DNA of 64,000 bases from Edolisoma coerulescens (taxonomy: Eukaryota; Chordata; Aves; Passeriformes; Campephagidae): contig VWZW01000879.1 in NCBI GenBank assembly GCA_013397115.1, positions 1,257,600-1,321,599 on the forward strand, written 5' to 3'. Below, piece after piece: positions 48,991 to 62,370 of this stretch (positions within the stretch are counted from its first letter, which is position 1; each line of letters begins with the position of its first letter). The notes below the pieces were generated by a model that ran no database searches, was not told where the DNA came from, and was given only the letters and a program-made list of their open reading frames with translations. Made by a program: the position numbers and the translations under genes.

Positions 48991-51900
48991 TTATTAATTA
49001 TTTAAAGTAAACATTCTTATGGGACATAAAAGGTAATGATATTTCATCTAAGAAAAGTTTGGATATTATGGCACTGCAGAAGGTTTAAGTACATGAGCAA
49101 GAGTTCAAGTGTTAACAGATTCTGCTAATGTCTGAGAAGAGGAAATTGAATGGCAAGTTACCAAGAAAAAATCTGTATCTTTAAGTCAGATACAAAGACT
49201 AAATAGAGTCAAAAAGAATTTGGTATTCTTTCTTACTTGTGAATATACTAAGAGCTGGATAAGTTATCATTTAATCTTTTGTAAGTGTATTTTGAAAGAT
49301 ATATTATTTTAATAAGCAGCCATTATAAATGATAAGAGACTTGAGATAGGTAGGGATGGCTACTTCTTGATGGTTATCAATGGGCCCAGGAGACCTACAT
49401 ACACAAGTGATTGTGACCAAGATTTAACCAGGCTCTGAGTTTAGAGGTATAAGAATGTAAGCTGAAAATGGTATCTCATACTTAACATCTTCACAGGCAA
49501 GAGTAAATATAATGCTGAAAAGGTGAACCTTGGTATTCTTCTGTTCATTGATGAAAATTCCTTGAATCAGATTTATATCTGATTCATGCCATACCCCAAG
49601 CATACAGGTGTTCTGAGGCATGGAGAGGGATGCTTGCTTTCCCGTTTAGTGAAGCTGGCTGCAACAGTCATGCTCTTGTGTTTTGTTGTACAGCTGATTA
49701 AACGTTTCATTGCCTCACTCAGTCTGAGGCTGTACCCTGCCTTCTTCTCCATTTCTTCCAGAAATCCAAGATTAATAAAATTTACTGAGAGGAGATAAAA
49801 TCTGAAACCATCAATGGGAAGATCAGAGGTATTATCACATAGGCAGTGGAAGATTTTATGCCCAGAGGACCACTCTGATTTTGTCACCAGACTGCACAGC
49901 ACAGACAATGCAACTCTCTGAATGGCTGAACTCGACTTGCTGTGACGTCTCCAGTTTATATACCCATTAGGTATGCTTTCTTCTTTAGACTCAGAAATTT
50001 TTTTCTTGGCACCACTTGAATTTTCTTCTTCTTTAATGCTTGTTCCCCAATTTGCTTTGACAGCCTCTGATAGATAAGGGTGTTAAAATACAATGCTATT
50101 GTAAATATGAACTAACCCCACAGCCAGGTGGGATTATGGATGAGATTGCTCGTTTGTAAACTCCATTATTTCAAGGTGTGCTTGCAGATGCTATGGGAAA
50201 GTGAAAAATGCAGAGAGATGAATGCCAAGGACTGGAAATGCTGATACCATTAGGTAAGGGGCAGGCAATAATTTTCTTTCCCTTTTTCATTCTGCTGAAT
50301 ACTCTTTGGGATAGACTGTCTTAAGTTAAACCTGACCATTATTAACAATGCTCTGAAAATTCTGCAAAGAATAACCAGGTTTTCTGCCCCTTTCTTAGTC
50401 GTCTCAGTCTTTGGAAAACCTAGTCAGTTACCTAGGCCATTCAAAGGTAAAAAGTCAAGCCTCAGGCATATGGCTAACCTTGGGTCTTACCAAAAGGCTT
50501 CTACTCATGTTCCAGGACACAGTTGAAACTGATTTCTGCTGAACATGTTGAGAAGGCCAGTTTGATAAAACTTCTGTTTTCATGCCTAAATATTACTTAC
50601 TGAGCTATTTCTCCTGGAATGTACCCATTTTTGATGGTCAAAGACACATGAAGTCATCACAGAACTTATGTTTTTTTCCTTATTTCCAAAACTGCCAAGA
50701 CAATGCTAAGGTTGTTAAAAAACTTTGTATGGTTCCCTCCTTGAGTGCCTGATCTTGAAGAAAGAACTGAGCATCTTTTCATTTTCTGTAGTTAATGTTC
50801 TGTTCTGCATTCTACTAATAATGAGCAACGATTTTTCTTTCAACTTCCATTTTTTTTTTCACTTACAAATTTTGCTCTGTCGGTTTCCTCAGTCATAGTG
50901 GAAAATTGCCTTGTTTGTTTATTTGCTTGGGCTGCTTTTTATTTTTTTTAGAGTGTATGGCATCGGGGACATTTCTCTTGAGCTGAATTCTGGTAAAAAC
51001 TAAAGCTAAATCAGGCTAAAATGGAATATTTGTCCCTTTAGATAAGATAGCTTTTTGTGAGGGTATTGTGGGTAAAATTCCTCCTGTATTCTTCAGCTAC
51101 TCTGAGTATTTCATTGACATTTTTCTGTAGACAAATAGCTTTATTATTCATTTTTAGGGGGAAATCTGAGACTGGGGGGAATGTTATGAAGAAGACAGCA
51201 GCAGACAAGAATTGCGTCAATCATGAGAAACTAAATTCTCTGTAAGTTTTAGTGTATTAATGTATGTGTCTTTCCTTCAAGCTGAATTTTAAATTTCAGT
51301 CTAAAGGAGAGTTCATTTTTCCTTTTTCCAGCTGTATCCCCAGAATTCCTGAAAGAGAAGTCTTTTTTGCACAGCCTGAGTGCAAGTGACTGCTTCTGTA
51401 ATCGGTTTTCCTGACACTGGGCTATGACCGGCCCAGTCCACTAACTTTTATTGATATACATTTTATTGATTTCAGTATGTCTGTCCACATGGGCCAGGGC
51501 TGTAGATCAAAGCCTAAAACTACTGTGTGATGGGTGCATGCAGCCTGTTCAATGGCCTCCTATTTGTTCCCCCACACTGCTTGGCAGTGTACAGACTTAA
51601 TTCTTGATCTGGTCACAGATATTAAGTACCTGCAGTTTTGTATTGTGCTAGATATTGTGCTTTAAGGCTTAATGATAATCAGTATCTAGCAGATTGGAAT
51701 GCTCTTTAGGAATGGCATGGTAGGTACTCCTTCCTCTCCCTTCCCTGCATTTTCAGTGAGTTAATGTCTCTTCAGATGCTTCAGCATACGGTGTACAATT
51801 TTGAGCATATGTAAGAAACTGATGTTTCACATGTATTGGAGACGTGATTTTTTCCCTCTGCAATGTCTCTATACATTCATTATCACCTGATGTGTATTTT

Positions 51901-54273
51901 ATTGATGTAAATGATAATTTTGCAATGGAGAGATACAGCAAGATGCAGGGAAAAAAAATTCTATCATCTTTGTGCCCCTGTGTCTCCTTCATTCATCTCT
52001 TATCCTAGGATTTCCATGAGGATTGAGAATAATAATGACATCTAAGAATCTAACATCAACAAGAGTGCAATAGTGCTTTGTTCCATCTTTGTTTTACAAA
52101 GAGAGGGTATGTAATGACTGAGCTGAAAGATTCTGAGAATGGAGGAGAAATGGTTTGCTCTTGGCTCCTTACATTATTTCAGCAGCTGAATTTCTTATGA
52201 GTGCAATAAAAACTGTAATTAAACATAAAATGGGGGGAACAATTCAAGCTGTTGCAATCTTGTAAAAACTGCATCCTAATTATCTTACTGTTCCTGGCCT
52301 TTCTTTGGCTGCTGGTTTTTCTTTTTTTTTTCTAGTCCCCCCACCCCCATTTCCTTCTCTCCTTCCCATGCATGCTCTCTATAACACTCTAATATTGCTT
52401 TGCATTTCTGCAATGACAGAAGCACACAGAACTTCAGAACTCAGAGCTGCCTTGGAAGGTTTAATATTAATTGCACAGATCATTGTTACTCAGAGCACAG
52501 AGCAGCATGACTGACAAATCTGGCTCAAATCTATTTGAGCAATTTCTTGTTGCAGTGGTGATTATGGCATGGAACATTATGTAGCTCATTTAGGATGCTT
52601 ATGTTTAGGAGAATTTTATTATTGTTTAGAACAGTTTTTAAAATTTTATAGAAGGAAGAAATAGTTCTCATTTCTGGATTTCAATTAGACTAACAAATAT
52701 TAATGGTCTACTTTTCTCCTCTCCTAGCCACCACTTAAAACCGGTGCCCCATTTCTCACAGAAGGCCTGGATGATTTTGTTAGATGTCTTCCTTTTTTTA
52801 GGTGTCAGAATAAGGAGTTTCCTTAATTTAATGACCAGCCTAGGGATAAATTCTCTTACTAAGCCCAGTCCAAAGCATTCCCAGTTCTTAGTTCTGAATG
52901 CTCAAACCTTGCTTTGAATTTTAATTCATTTTGGCTTGAACTTGGGGAACACAAAGTTGCAAAAATTAAATGTCTTTGGAGCACCTTGAAGACGCTCAGA
53001 CTTGGCTTGTGGATAAGAAATGAAGGTCTGGAGATCATTTCCCTTGTTTTAATGATGTCTGATGATCACAGCATGCAAATACCACCTTTCAGGTGGATGG
53101 GGCATGATTCCAGCCCTTCCACTTTTGCCAAACTGAGTGCAAATCAGCACAGTTTTTAGGCTGTCCTGGTTGTCCTCATTGCTGGTTTTTTCTTTCCTGG
53201 CTCTTACACTGCTGTTTTTGTGGCCAGTAAAGACAACAGTTTGGCCACACATTTTGTTTTTCCGGTTGTAGTCCTTATCCTGGTGGCTGCGACTGATAAA
53301 CCAGCTCTGGCTCCCTCAAAACTACGCTGGGTTTAACAATTTGCTGAAACAGGTGTAAAAAATATTGAGACTGTATTAAAGACCTGGATTGATGGTACAA
53401 TAAATTTGCAGAGTCTTAAAATATCTCCTTCCAGGCAACAGAATCCATGTTCAGCAGTTGTGTCTTTGCAGCTTGGCTGTCTGAGGGGCCACTCACACAG
53501 GGATGTCTGACAGGGGAGGTATGAACATGAACACATTTTGAAGGGGGCGGATTACTGAAACCAATGAAAATGAAGTCTTGCTGAAGACCACAAAGAACCC
53601 ATTTAGTTAAAAGCACATCAGTCAGAGGGGAAAAAAGATTATGTGACAAGGTTCTCTAGAAGGAAATGCAGAGAACAAGTAAGGTCAATTTAAATTGCAA
53701 CCAGCAGTGTTGATACAGGCCTGGACCTTATGCACAGGTAGACTGTCTGAAAGGACTGCAGTTACTATCCTAATGGATTTGTGGGACACCTTATTGAATT
53801 TGCAGTGGATTTTTAAACTGAATGTACTTTTCCAGCCTCATGACTAGAGTGATAACACTGCTTCTGCAGTGGGAAGGTTCATCTTTATTATTTCTATCTT
53901 ATGCTCTCTGGGTGGTAATTTCAGGCTCTTGAAATTATCTCCTTTGGAAATATCTTTAGACAAAACAATGGACTAATCATTCTTGTTCACAATATATAAC
54001 AATTAATACATTTATCTACTTATTTAATCTCTACAGTATAGAATAGGTGTTTGCAGCCTAGCTTAAAGGGTGTTTAGAATATGAAACCGGTGGTAAATAC
54101 TTCACTGTGTGTCAGAGGAATGTATCTCTTTTTAAAAAGACCAGGTTGACTCAGCTATAAGGTATCTAACTCCTGTGAACCAAAGGTTTACTAGATTTGC
54201 ATGAATCCTCTGTAGTGGATATTAAATAAGCTCTTTTCATTGAAAAATATTAATCCTGGTCCTTCTTGAATAA

Positions 54274-54412
54274 AATCACAGAATCAGAATATTGTGAATT
54301 GGAGGAGACCCGCAAGGATCACCGAGTCTGGCTCTGAAGTGAATGGCCCGTATGGGGATCAAACCCACAAGCTTGGCATTATTAGCACCATGCTCTGACC
54401 AGCTGATCTGCG
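54274..54412 (-). mobile_element. tRNA-Ile/CR1 SINE (TguSINE1-like), copy 1
   Basis: On the minus strand the head (54412-54345) reads as a tRNA-Ile: an A box around agctggtcagagcatgg, the anticodon region tgctaataatgcc with AAT retained, and a B box gggtttgatcccc. It ends at the 3' half-stem acgggcc. The tail (54344-54274) is a CR1-type 3' end (gatccttgcgggtc, then attctgtgatt). Head-to-tail fusion of this kind is the known structure of passerine SINEs mobilised by CR1. It is a retroposon copy, not a tRNA gene. Confidence 0.88.
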
Positions 54413-55020
54413 AGCACAGTACAGCAGTTTATGAGCAAATTAGCCCAGTGAACTGCTCTTGGAACACATGCACTCTGAACACTAATGCATTTGGTACAAC
54501 AAAGCTAATTTACATGTTCCATTCCAGTTGCTTTATGTGCCATTCTGCTTCCTTCTTTACCTTTCCTAAGTGTTGGAAACATCTGGTACTATGTAGCTCA
54601 AATATTGATAATGAATTTTGGGTTAATATTTAAAACTTTTCACTAAAGGATAGAATTTTAACTTTAAACACCCTGTGCTGAATAAAAGACTAAAGCCAGG
54701 AAACTCTTGGTTTTGGCATACTTATGTCTCAATTGAAAAAGAGTTTGGCATCTAGGGTTGTAGTTTTTGTTGTCTGCTTTTTTGAGTACTTCAATTATAA
54801 AGAAAAAAAATGCTCATATATACACACAAACACCCTCCCCATCCCCACTAGCTGTAGCAAGATAAAGAAAACTAAATCAGTTTTCTAATTCTTATCAGGG
54901 AACTCTAGATGAGCTACTTCTTCACCTCTCTTTTTCTGCTCTTAGTGCTTAGAAGACTTTTCTTCCTTCCTTCTTATGGTCTTTTATTTCCTCTAGTACC
55001 AGATAATGATAGTGGAACTT

Positions 55021-55071
55021 TTGTTTTGGTTTGGTTTGGTTTTTTTGTTGTTGTTGTTGTTTTGTTTTTCT
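55021..55071 (+). repeat. GTT-type simple repeat
   Basis: A ggttt-repeat followed by about five gtt units and further T-runs. Simple-sequence DNA only. Confidence 0.8.
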
Positions 55072-58000
55072 AAAAAGAAATATTCAAGTAGTCCATTAAA
55101 TTAAATGGTATTTTTTTATTTAGTTAGAATATTGGGCTGATGACTAAATTTTGCACATGAAGGGTCCCAGTAGGTATGACTCCCTTTTGGGAATGGCTTC
55201 TCTCCCTAGAAATAATGGTGAGGGGGGCCATTGCTCTCTTGCCTACTCCTGGAGCAGAATGAGCCACAGAGCAATGACAACACCACAATAAGCTGACTTT
55301 CTCTGCTTTTGAGGCTTCTGGAGAACAAGTCTTCTTGTGGTAACTTCCTGATAATCCTCACATTTAAAATTATTTTTCCCTTTTAGAATACAATGGAGCA
55401 TATATTTTATTTTCTTTAAAGTTGTGTTTTTACTGTCACTGAAAAAATCTCTTCAGCTGACATAAATTCCCTCACAGCTTTTTTTTTTTTCCCTTTCAGA
55501 GGTGTTATAGCCATGATTTCTCCCTTTTTTTTTTGATTCCGAACTAAAACTACCAAAAAAATCTCAAACTCCTGACAAAAAGGCTGGACTTAGATTTTGG
55601 AATGAGGTCTGTGTATGAAGGTCTTACTGTGTTGCCATAAATGCAAGGAAAAGGAAGTCAAAATAGGCCCTTTATGCCAAGCTGCATCTAGGTCATCTAT
55701 TTTTGGCCCTCTGAAAGGGATGACAGAAAGCAGTGTTGTCCTAGGAATAGGAGGTTTGGGTAAGGATTGCAGCTTGGAGGAACCTTTCTCCTCTCTGTCC
55801 TGTAGGAAGAGTGATGCTGACAATAGGAAATATTAGTTATTCTCTTTGGCACTTTCTTACTATTCCATGAGTTTTGGTTTTTTTCTTTACAAGAGGAAGA
55901 CCTTTTACTGTTTTCTTCAGGAAGCTGATTGAAAATTTGTGAGCTAAAACTTGCAGAGAAACTCAAGATCCCCTTCTGTGTTGCAGGTATTTGTAGAAGT
56001 GTGTGACATGACCGCTGTATTTCTGGTTCCATGTTTTGGTCTGTTTCCTGCTGATTGTCTCATGTCATTTTTCTATCCTGAAATGCAACTTAATAAATCT
56101 CATAAGAGGTCCCTATCTTGAGCCTTTATTTTTTTTTTTAACCTTCCCTTTCTGTTCTTACAAAACTTCATCTCTACACTACACGAAGGCCATGACACCT
56201 CTCAAAGGATTTTACTCTTTGTTACATTTGTTCTGTACTTTCTCCCCACCCTTGGCTCTGTAGGTAATTGTGCTAAGGGGTCTGATAATGGTGAGACTAC
56301 AATTTTAAGGGATTATGGTGATAAAATTGCATTGCTGAAGATATGTGCGTTGTTTCTGCCTCCCACTCTTCTGGGATCTTTAGGGACCCTTAGGAGGCTT
56401 TAAATCGTGAGGCATGAAGAGCAACAAAATTTGGAAGGCAAATGACTGTCATTTAACTGTGAGATCTGAAAGGCTCATTTGCTGGACTTAGTAGTAATGG
56501 GTGGGAAAGAGGGTTACTGGTGAAGCCAGCCTGAAGTGACTTATTTAAATTCTCTGGTTGTTTTTCTGCACCTGATTGTAACGGGTTTGGCTTAGTTTCA
56601 TTACTGGCTGTATGTTATTTGATTCTAGGGGATTTTCAGTGTTGCTACATTGTTTTCCCCATGAGATTTCCAAAGGTAGAATATGCAGGAAGAAGGCCCC
56701 TTTTAGGGCCCTATAAAAAGAGAGCTGTATCACTGCAGAATGCAAACATTGGGAAGTGGCTCCTTAACATATAAGGTTTTCTTCACTTACAAGTCTTAGA
56801 GTCGCATTTCTAAATGGGACTATTCAGGCTTTGTGCTTGCCTACTTGCCATGGACCACAGCTGTCTGGTGTCCACATCTCTACTGAAAGAAATGACTTTG
56901 AAACTGTAGTAATCAATCCTTCAAATGTTTTGATAGATCAATAAAACTACTTTCAGTCTCTAATATGTTCCATAATCAAAATGTCACTTTATTTACTCAA
57001 ACAGTCAGATGTGATGTGAAATATTAAGTGCATGAATGCACAAATAGTGCCTGTGGGGACAAATTCAGCTCTTTTTTTCAGCTATGCATCAGTTGCTGAT
57101 GATTTCTGGTTTCCTCTGAGGATTGCTGGGTATGTGTGCTTTGTAGTCATTTGTATAATGAGCCAGCTCTATGACCACAGAAGTTACTGTGATGGGGTAA
57201 ATAAACCCCTCCTTGCACTGGCAAGAAAGAATTGGATTTTCTCCTGTTTGAGTGACAGATTTGCTGCATATTAGTGCTGCCTTACCTTGTGCACTGCATG
57301 ATATATATCTCAACACATACAAGGCTTTAGATACGACAAGTCAGATAAAATAAAATGGAAAGGAAGGGATGTGAAGCTGAGACTGAGGTAGGACCTGGAT
57401 AGAGAGAGTGCTTTCTAGTTACCATCATTAACTTTTTAGCTGTTGTAACTGTGTACATTACACAGAGTTACCAGGATCTTTTCATATTCACTTAGCCAAG
57501 ATGTAAATCTTACACCACAAAAGATGTCAAAGCCATCATTGCAGAGGTATTTATAATCCAGCCAGCTTCTTGAAAGTCCCGTCTGGAAGAAAGAGTCTTT
57601 ACAAAGATTTCCAAGTTATCCATTACTAATTTTCTTACGTTTCCTTCTGAAGTGTCAGGGATAAGTTAAAAGGAGATTATCCTGCTTCAGCCTACTGTAA
57701 AATACCTTTTGCTGCAACAACCCAAACTGTTATGAACAACAGTGTACTGATGAGAAATACTACAATTCTAGTCTATTGGTGGCAGTCAGCAGATGCATGT
57801 TTTGCTAAAGTTAAGAGACCCATCTGAAGCCTGCATGGACCATCAGCTCATTTCCTTATAAGATTAATTACTTGATCCACATGTATGCGAGGATTTAAAA
57901 AATATATATATTTAGCTGTATTTTTTGATATACTAAAAGTTTGATGTAAGCATTTCAAACAGTATAAATTTTGGAATAATGCAGAATTTTCATTAAGCTA

Positions 58001-58479
58001 TATGAATAATCTTTTAACTTCAATTCCCATATCAATTCTGCCAAAATTTATACCACATAAGAGCAAAAATAACCTGGAAATATGGAAGGATTTTTAGTTT
58101 GGGGTTTTTTTGTAGCTTGAGAAAAATGTTCAGCAAAAGGTATTAGCCGCAAATGAGGATCAAGATTTTGTGTGACATTTTTGTTATTACTTTTTTCCCC
58201 CTCATAATCACCATCCGATGACCACAGCAGTATATCTAAGATATGGCTGCGTTGCAGAAGAACAATCAAACAATCACACCTATATTGAATGCTTTGTCTA
58301 CACCTAAGAGAAAGACTTTCATTTTTTGTGCCCCAGCTCTTCAAAGAGCTTTAAATAAGTCAAGCCTGACTGACATCTTCTATTCTACAGTCTGCAAAGT
58401 ATTTTAGCATGCTTCCGTGCTTACAGGTAATAAGAATCAAACATGTCTGGAACAACCTTTGGGCAATTCAGTAGTGAGT

Positions 58480-58720
58480 GTGTAGATTGCACCTATTAAA
58501 TTTGTGCTAATTGCTTAATTGAAGTTTTAAAGGGAAAGCTGCATTTATTTACAAACACCTTGAGTTTAAAATTACATATCTTGTAGAACTAGAAATTCAT
58601 TTGTGCTATGTGTAGGGAGCCTGTTTGTATTTGTTTAACAGTAAAACCATTCAGTGCATTATTGACCAGCTAATTTTGAAGCAGCATACCTTTGGGTGTT
58701 GTTTCAAACTGTATTTGTTT
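58480..58720. promoter_or_regulatory. Candidate conserved non-coding element
   Basis: Dense TAAT-type motifs (gctaattgcttaattgaag, ccagctaattttgaagc) lie in repeat-free sequence. The texture resembles developmental enhancers, but no alignment is available to test it. Confidence 0.22.
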
Positions 58721-58786
58721 ATATTCTCATTTCTTCACAACTCTGTTGTACTGATTTATTGTTACTTCTTCCTTTTTTTTTTTTTT

Positions 58787-58787
58787 N
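58787..58787. other. Unresolved base (N)
   Basis: A single N at the end of a T-run of about 14. Homopolymer length is hard to call, so the run length here is unreliable. Confidence 0.99.
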
Positions 58788-59650
58788 GGTTTGTTTTTCA
58801 TTGAGTTAGAGTAATTGTACATTTAGGTCCCTTTTATGAATTAACATCCTGCAATGCCACAGACTGACATCTGAGAGGTGGATAAATTTTTGTCCCCCTC
58901 AAGCAGAAATTCTTCATAGTTATTTAACTAATAAAATTATGACAGAATAATGTTTTAAGAGCAGTGACCCCAGCCTACAGCAGTGCATTTGCTTAACTAT
59001 ATAGGGCTGTTGTGGTGATTTATTTCCTTTTCTTTTCTTCCTTCACACAGGGGCCCAGTCCTTGTTTCTGTGTGGATGTACAAGAGAATGTAGACTCTAA
59101 CACAAGATATACATACTATAGCTGTACGTAATCAGGGCACTGAGAGCGTTATCTTGGATTATTTATTAGAAGACAACCTTCTCTAGTTATTCACACAGGT
59201 TTTAGGATGCTAGGGGTGAGGACTAGAGTCCTGGAGCAATCTCCTGTGAATAACCTGTCAGAACAGATTTTAAGGTAATACCTTGTACAGTTGTACGAAT
59301 GTATCTCTGTTTTACAGGTCTGCATGTAACTGTTCTAAGAACTAATTCTAAAATTCTCAGTGTTGAGGGGTGTAATGATACTTTGATGCTTTGTCCTTGT
59401 TTGCCAATGCAAAGGCACAGGGTACATTTCACCTTCTTGGGCTTCTCTCCAACAGCGGGGATCCAGCTTCTACAGAGAAGGGAGACTTATTTCCAGCGTC
59501 AGTCAGATTTTATGCTGGTGTTGTCTCATTTATAGTCTGACAAACTGGTGTGAACTCCTAGAGGGACCATGAGATAGAGTCCCTTCAGCTGCCAATGGCA
59601 CTTCTGTAACAGAGCTTCCCCTGCATCAATCCAACAGGAAGCCTATCTTT

Positions 59651-59718
59651 ACAGAATCACAGCATCAGAGAATATTCTAAATTGGAAGGGACCACATGAC
59701 TACATGGTCCTGTTCTGG
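59651..59718 (-). mobile_element. Lone CR1/SINE 3' tail
   Basis: The order acagaatcacagcatcagag, then aatattctaaattggaaggg, then accacatgac matches the reverse complement of the CR1-type tail seen in the SINEs at 54274 and 63021. No tRNA-Ile head follows, so this is either a severely 5'-truncated SINE or a short CR1 copy. Confidence 0.65.
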
Positions 59719-62189
59719 ATGTTGTGTTGTGTCAAAATACTTGTGAAAAATCCCACAACAAATGAAGAGCTGAGGGTGGGAAATTTGCAGATATTGAGTG
59801 TGTGAAATTCTCTGAAAATATTTGAGGGGGCAAAGCAGGTCATATTCAGATATGTATCTGTAGTTCTTTCAACAAGATGGCAGGGGTGAAAGTTAATGGG
59901 TTGTAGCAGAAACTTCATTTTCTTCTTTCAGAAGTCATCATGTATCATTAAGCTGCTTTTGAGTTTTAAAAGCTCCAAAATTTTTGGTTAATTGAGTTGT
60001 TAAATTGACATTTAGGGGTGCTACTGGAATATTGGTTCTCCAAAGACTTTCCCTTTGAAACACTTCTGGCTGGGGCTAAAGGATCCAATATTCACCATCT
60101 GCTGATGGTTATTACAGAATGGCATTTGAGATACTGTAAAATTAACTCTTCCTGTGGTAGTTCATCTTGTCTGAACAGAATTAATTATTCTGGGTATGTT
60201 TTGCGGTTTTTTGTTTAAAATTTTGTGACCTGTTTTCAGACAAGCAAATCTGGAGATAGTGACACTCAAAACTCATGGCTATTTTAAAAGTTGAGGTTTT
60301 TTTCTCCACCAGTAAGAAACAAATTAGCAAGTGACTCCCCTGCTAAAGAAGGTCTCAAAGTGGTTATCCAGACACTCCTATCCTGAGTGCAGAGTCTCCA
60401 TGTTCCAGACATAAACTTAGGTAACAGATTTTTCCTCTGCATTCCAAATACATTCCAAATAGAAGAAGTGTCTGGTGAATCTTTGATTTTTTAAGTACAG
60501 TTTCGTTTTCTTTATCTTCTTTATTTAATCCTATTCTGAGACACAGGAGAGTTATTAATCAGAAATTGTTCTAGTACATAGACATACACCTTGGTTATAA
60601 CTGTAAAATGTGGAGAATAAACATCCACTTGAATGTAAATTTTACTCAATTATGGAGGACGAGATTCTGTGCCATTTCTTGACTGAGTCTGAGAGTTTTG
60701 GTGGTTTACAGGAGTTTTACTGCAGCTCTTCACAGAGGCAAAATTAGCTCTAAGCATCTTGTTAGCAGTATAACATACTTTGGTTTATCAAAATCATTAT
60801 GCACAATGATTCTTATCAGCTCTTACCGCCTGTCACAAAGCAGGATTTAAAATCCTAACGGTTCTTCTGTTTAGTGCTGTGTCTAGGATGTGAGTTAATA
60901 TTTTATAGCCAATGTTTAGCAGTGATATCTGATTATATTTGCAGAATTTTGTTTGGTCTTTATCAGATGTTGAATTTATGGATGCTATTGAAGAGCTGCT
61001 TTATTTCACTGTGAAGATTTATGATCCAGATCCCCAGTAGGTGTAATTCAGCATAGTTGAAGTCAGTGGAGCTATATTGCTTTGCAGCAAAATAGTTCTT
61101 GAAGTTTGGACCAGGATTTTCTTTGGTGCTTCAGGTATTTTTCTTCTACCAAGGAAGCGACTAGTTTTTAATCACTGCTTTATCTCATCCAGTGTAATAT
61201 TCTGCTAGAGGCTGTTTTCAGCTGTTACTCAGCCTCTTGATAATGTAATTTTAGAAAAGAATAACTCAAACGTGTTGCTAAAAATAATAGGATTTATAAA
61301 GGTTTAATGCTAAAAGACTGTAAGACTGTAAACATTTTATTCACAGTTCCAAAGTCAAGGAACATTGCTTTACTGGTTATTTCTACATTTGAGGTTTAAT
61401 TTGATCTTTCTAATTTTTTTAATGTTGTGCTGTTAGTTTGACAACTTTTTTGCTAGATAAATAACAGCTTATCAAGTAGATTTTCATGTTGAAGAATTTA
61501 AAAATGAAAAGAAATTGCTCATTAATCTGTTCATTTTCATAATTCTTCCTTCCTTATTTCCATAAATTGTTGATTATTAATTTATTTGGCAAGAGAAAGA
61601 AACAATTAATAGAAACCCAGAAACAAAAAAAATTAAAAAATAAAAATCCCTTTTAGGAAATGGGAGGGGGATTTCCCCCTTTTTCCTTTTCTCTTTTTCT
61701 TTTTATTTTTTGTGTGTTGGATCCTCTGATTCAGAATGCACTTCCTGTCTGTTTTCTACGTTGTTCTGGAGTATTTGTTCACTGCTATGTATAGTGTTAT
61801 GGGGGAAATAGCTTCATTTGAAAATGCCAAGTAGTTGAAGTGCAGTCTTCTACAGAATGAGTAAAATATCTATAAATTTTGCTAAGCTTGATATCTGAAC
61901 AAATATTTTTACAGACTCCTCAAGGCAAGTGATAATTGAAATTTGTTGTAGTTCTTTGTAGGTATTCTTGAGGGGATTTTGTGTGCATGTGTGTTGTTAC
62001 TGTTGGTAAAAGAATTCTAGGACCTAAATAAATTTTCTTCTCAAATACACTGCATTGAAGTTGAGATGACAAAGCTCCAGTTTACATTTCTTTGTAAGAA
62101 TGAAATTATATTGTGAACATTTCAAGAATTGCACTTGGAAATCCGTCAGTCTTTTTTTTCCTGTAACCTGAAGAATCCTGGTAGGGTTT

Positions 62190-62370
62190 TCTTTTTGCTT
62201 TTTCTGTTTGGTTGGTGGATTTTTTATTTTGTTTTGGGTTTTTTTTTGTTGTTTTGGTTTTTTTGTTTGTTGGTTTGATGGGGGGTTTCTTTGGTTTTGT
62301 TTTTTTTTTGTTGTGGTTGTTGGGGGTTTTTGGGTTATTTTGGTGTGTGTTTGTTTTTTTTCCTGGACTT
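62190..62370. repeat. T/G-rich low-complexity tract
   Basis: About 180 bases of T-runs broken by G-runs. Frames on both strands across it are open only because of the biased composition. Confidence 0.85.

Larger units (their letters stand above)
35811..54273. other. Long unique AT-rich stretch, no gene seen
   Basis: Over 18 kb shows no CR1, LTR or SINE signature that I recognise. It has low-complexity T/G tracts (40262-40345, 47251-47282, 48520-48612) and possible ancient remnants near 36319-36420 and 38960-39000. Two stretches are possible conserved elements (39940-40200 and 48715-48990). Open frames reach 123 codons (42334-42705) and 118 codons (47635-47991), both unrecognised. The minus frames at 49424-49908 form a fairly long open region, also unrecognised. 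Confidence 0.5.

Noticed and set aside
54345..54412. Functional tRNA-Ile gene
   Set aside because: The acceptor stem and parts of the D-arm are eroded, and it runs directly into a CR1-type tail, so it is a SINE head.
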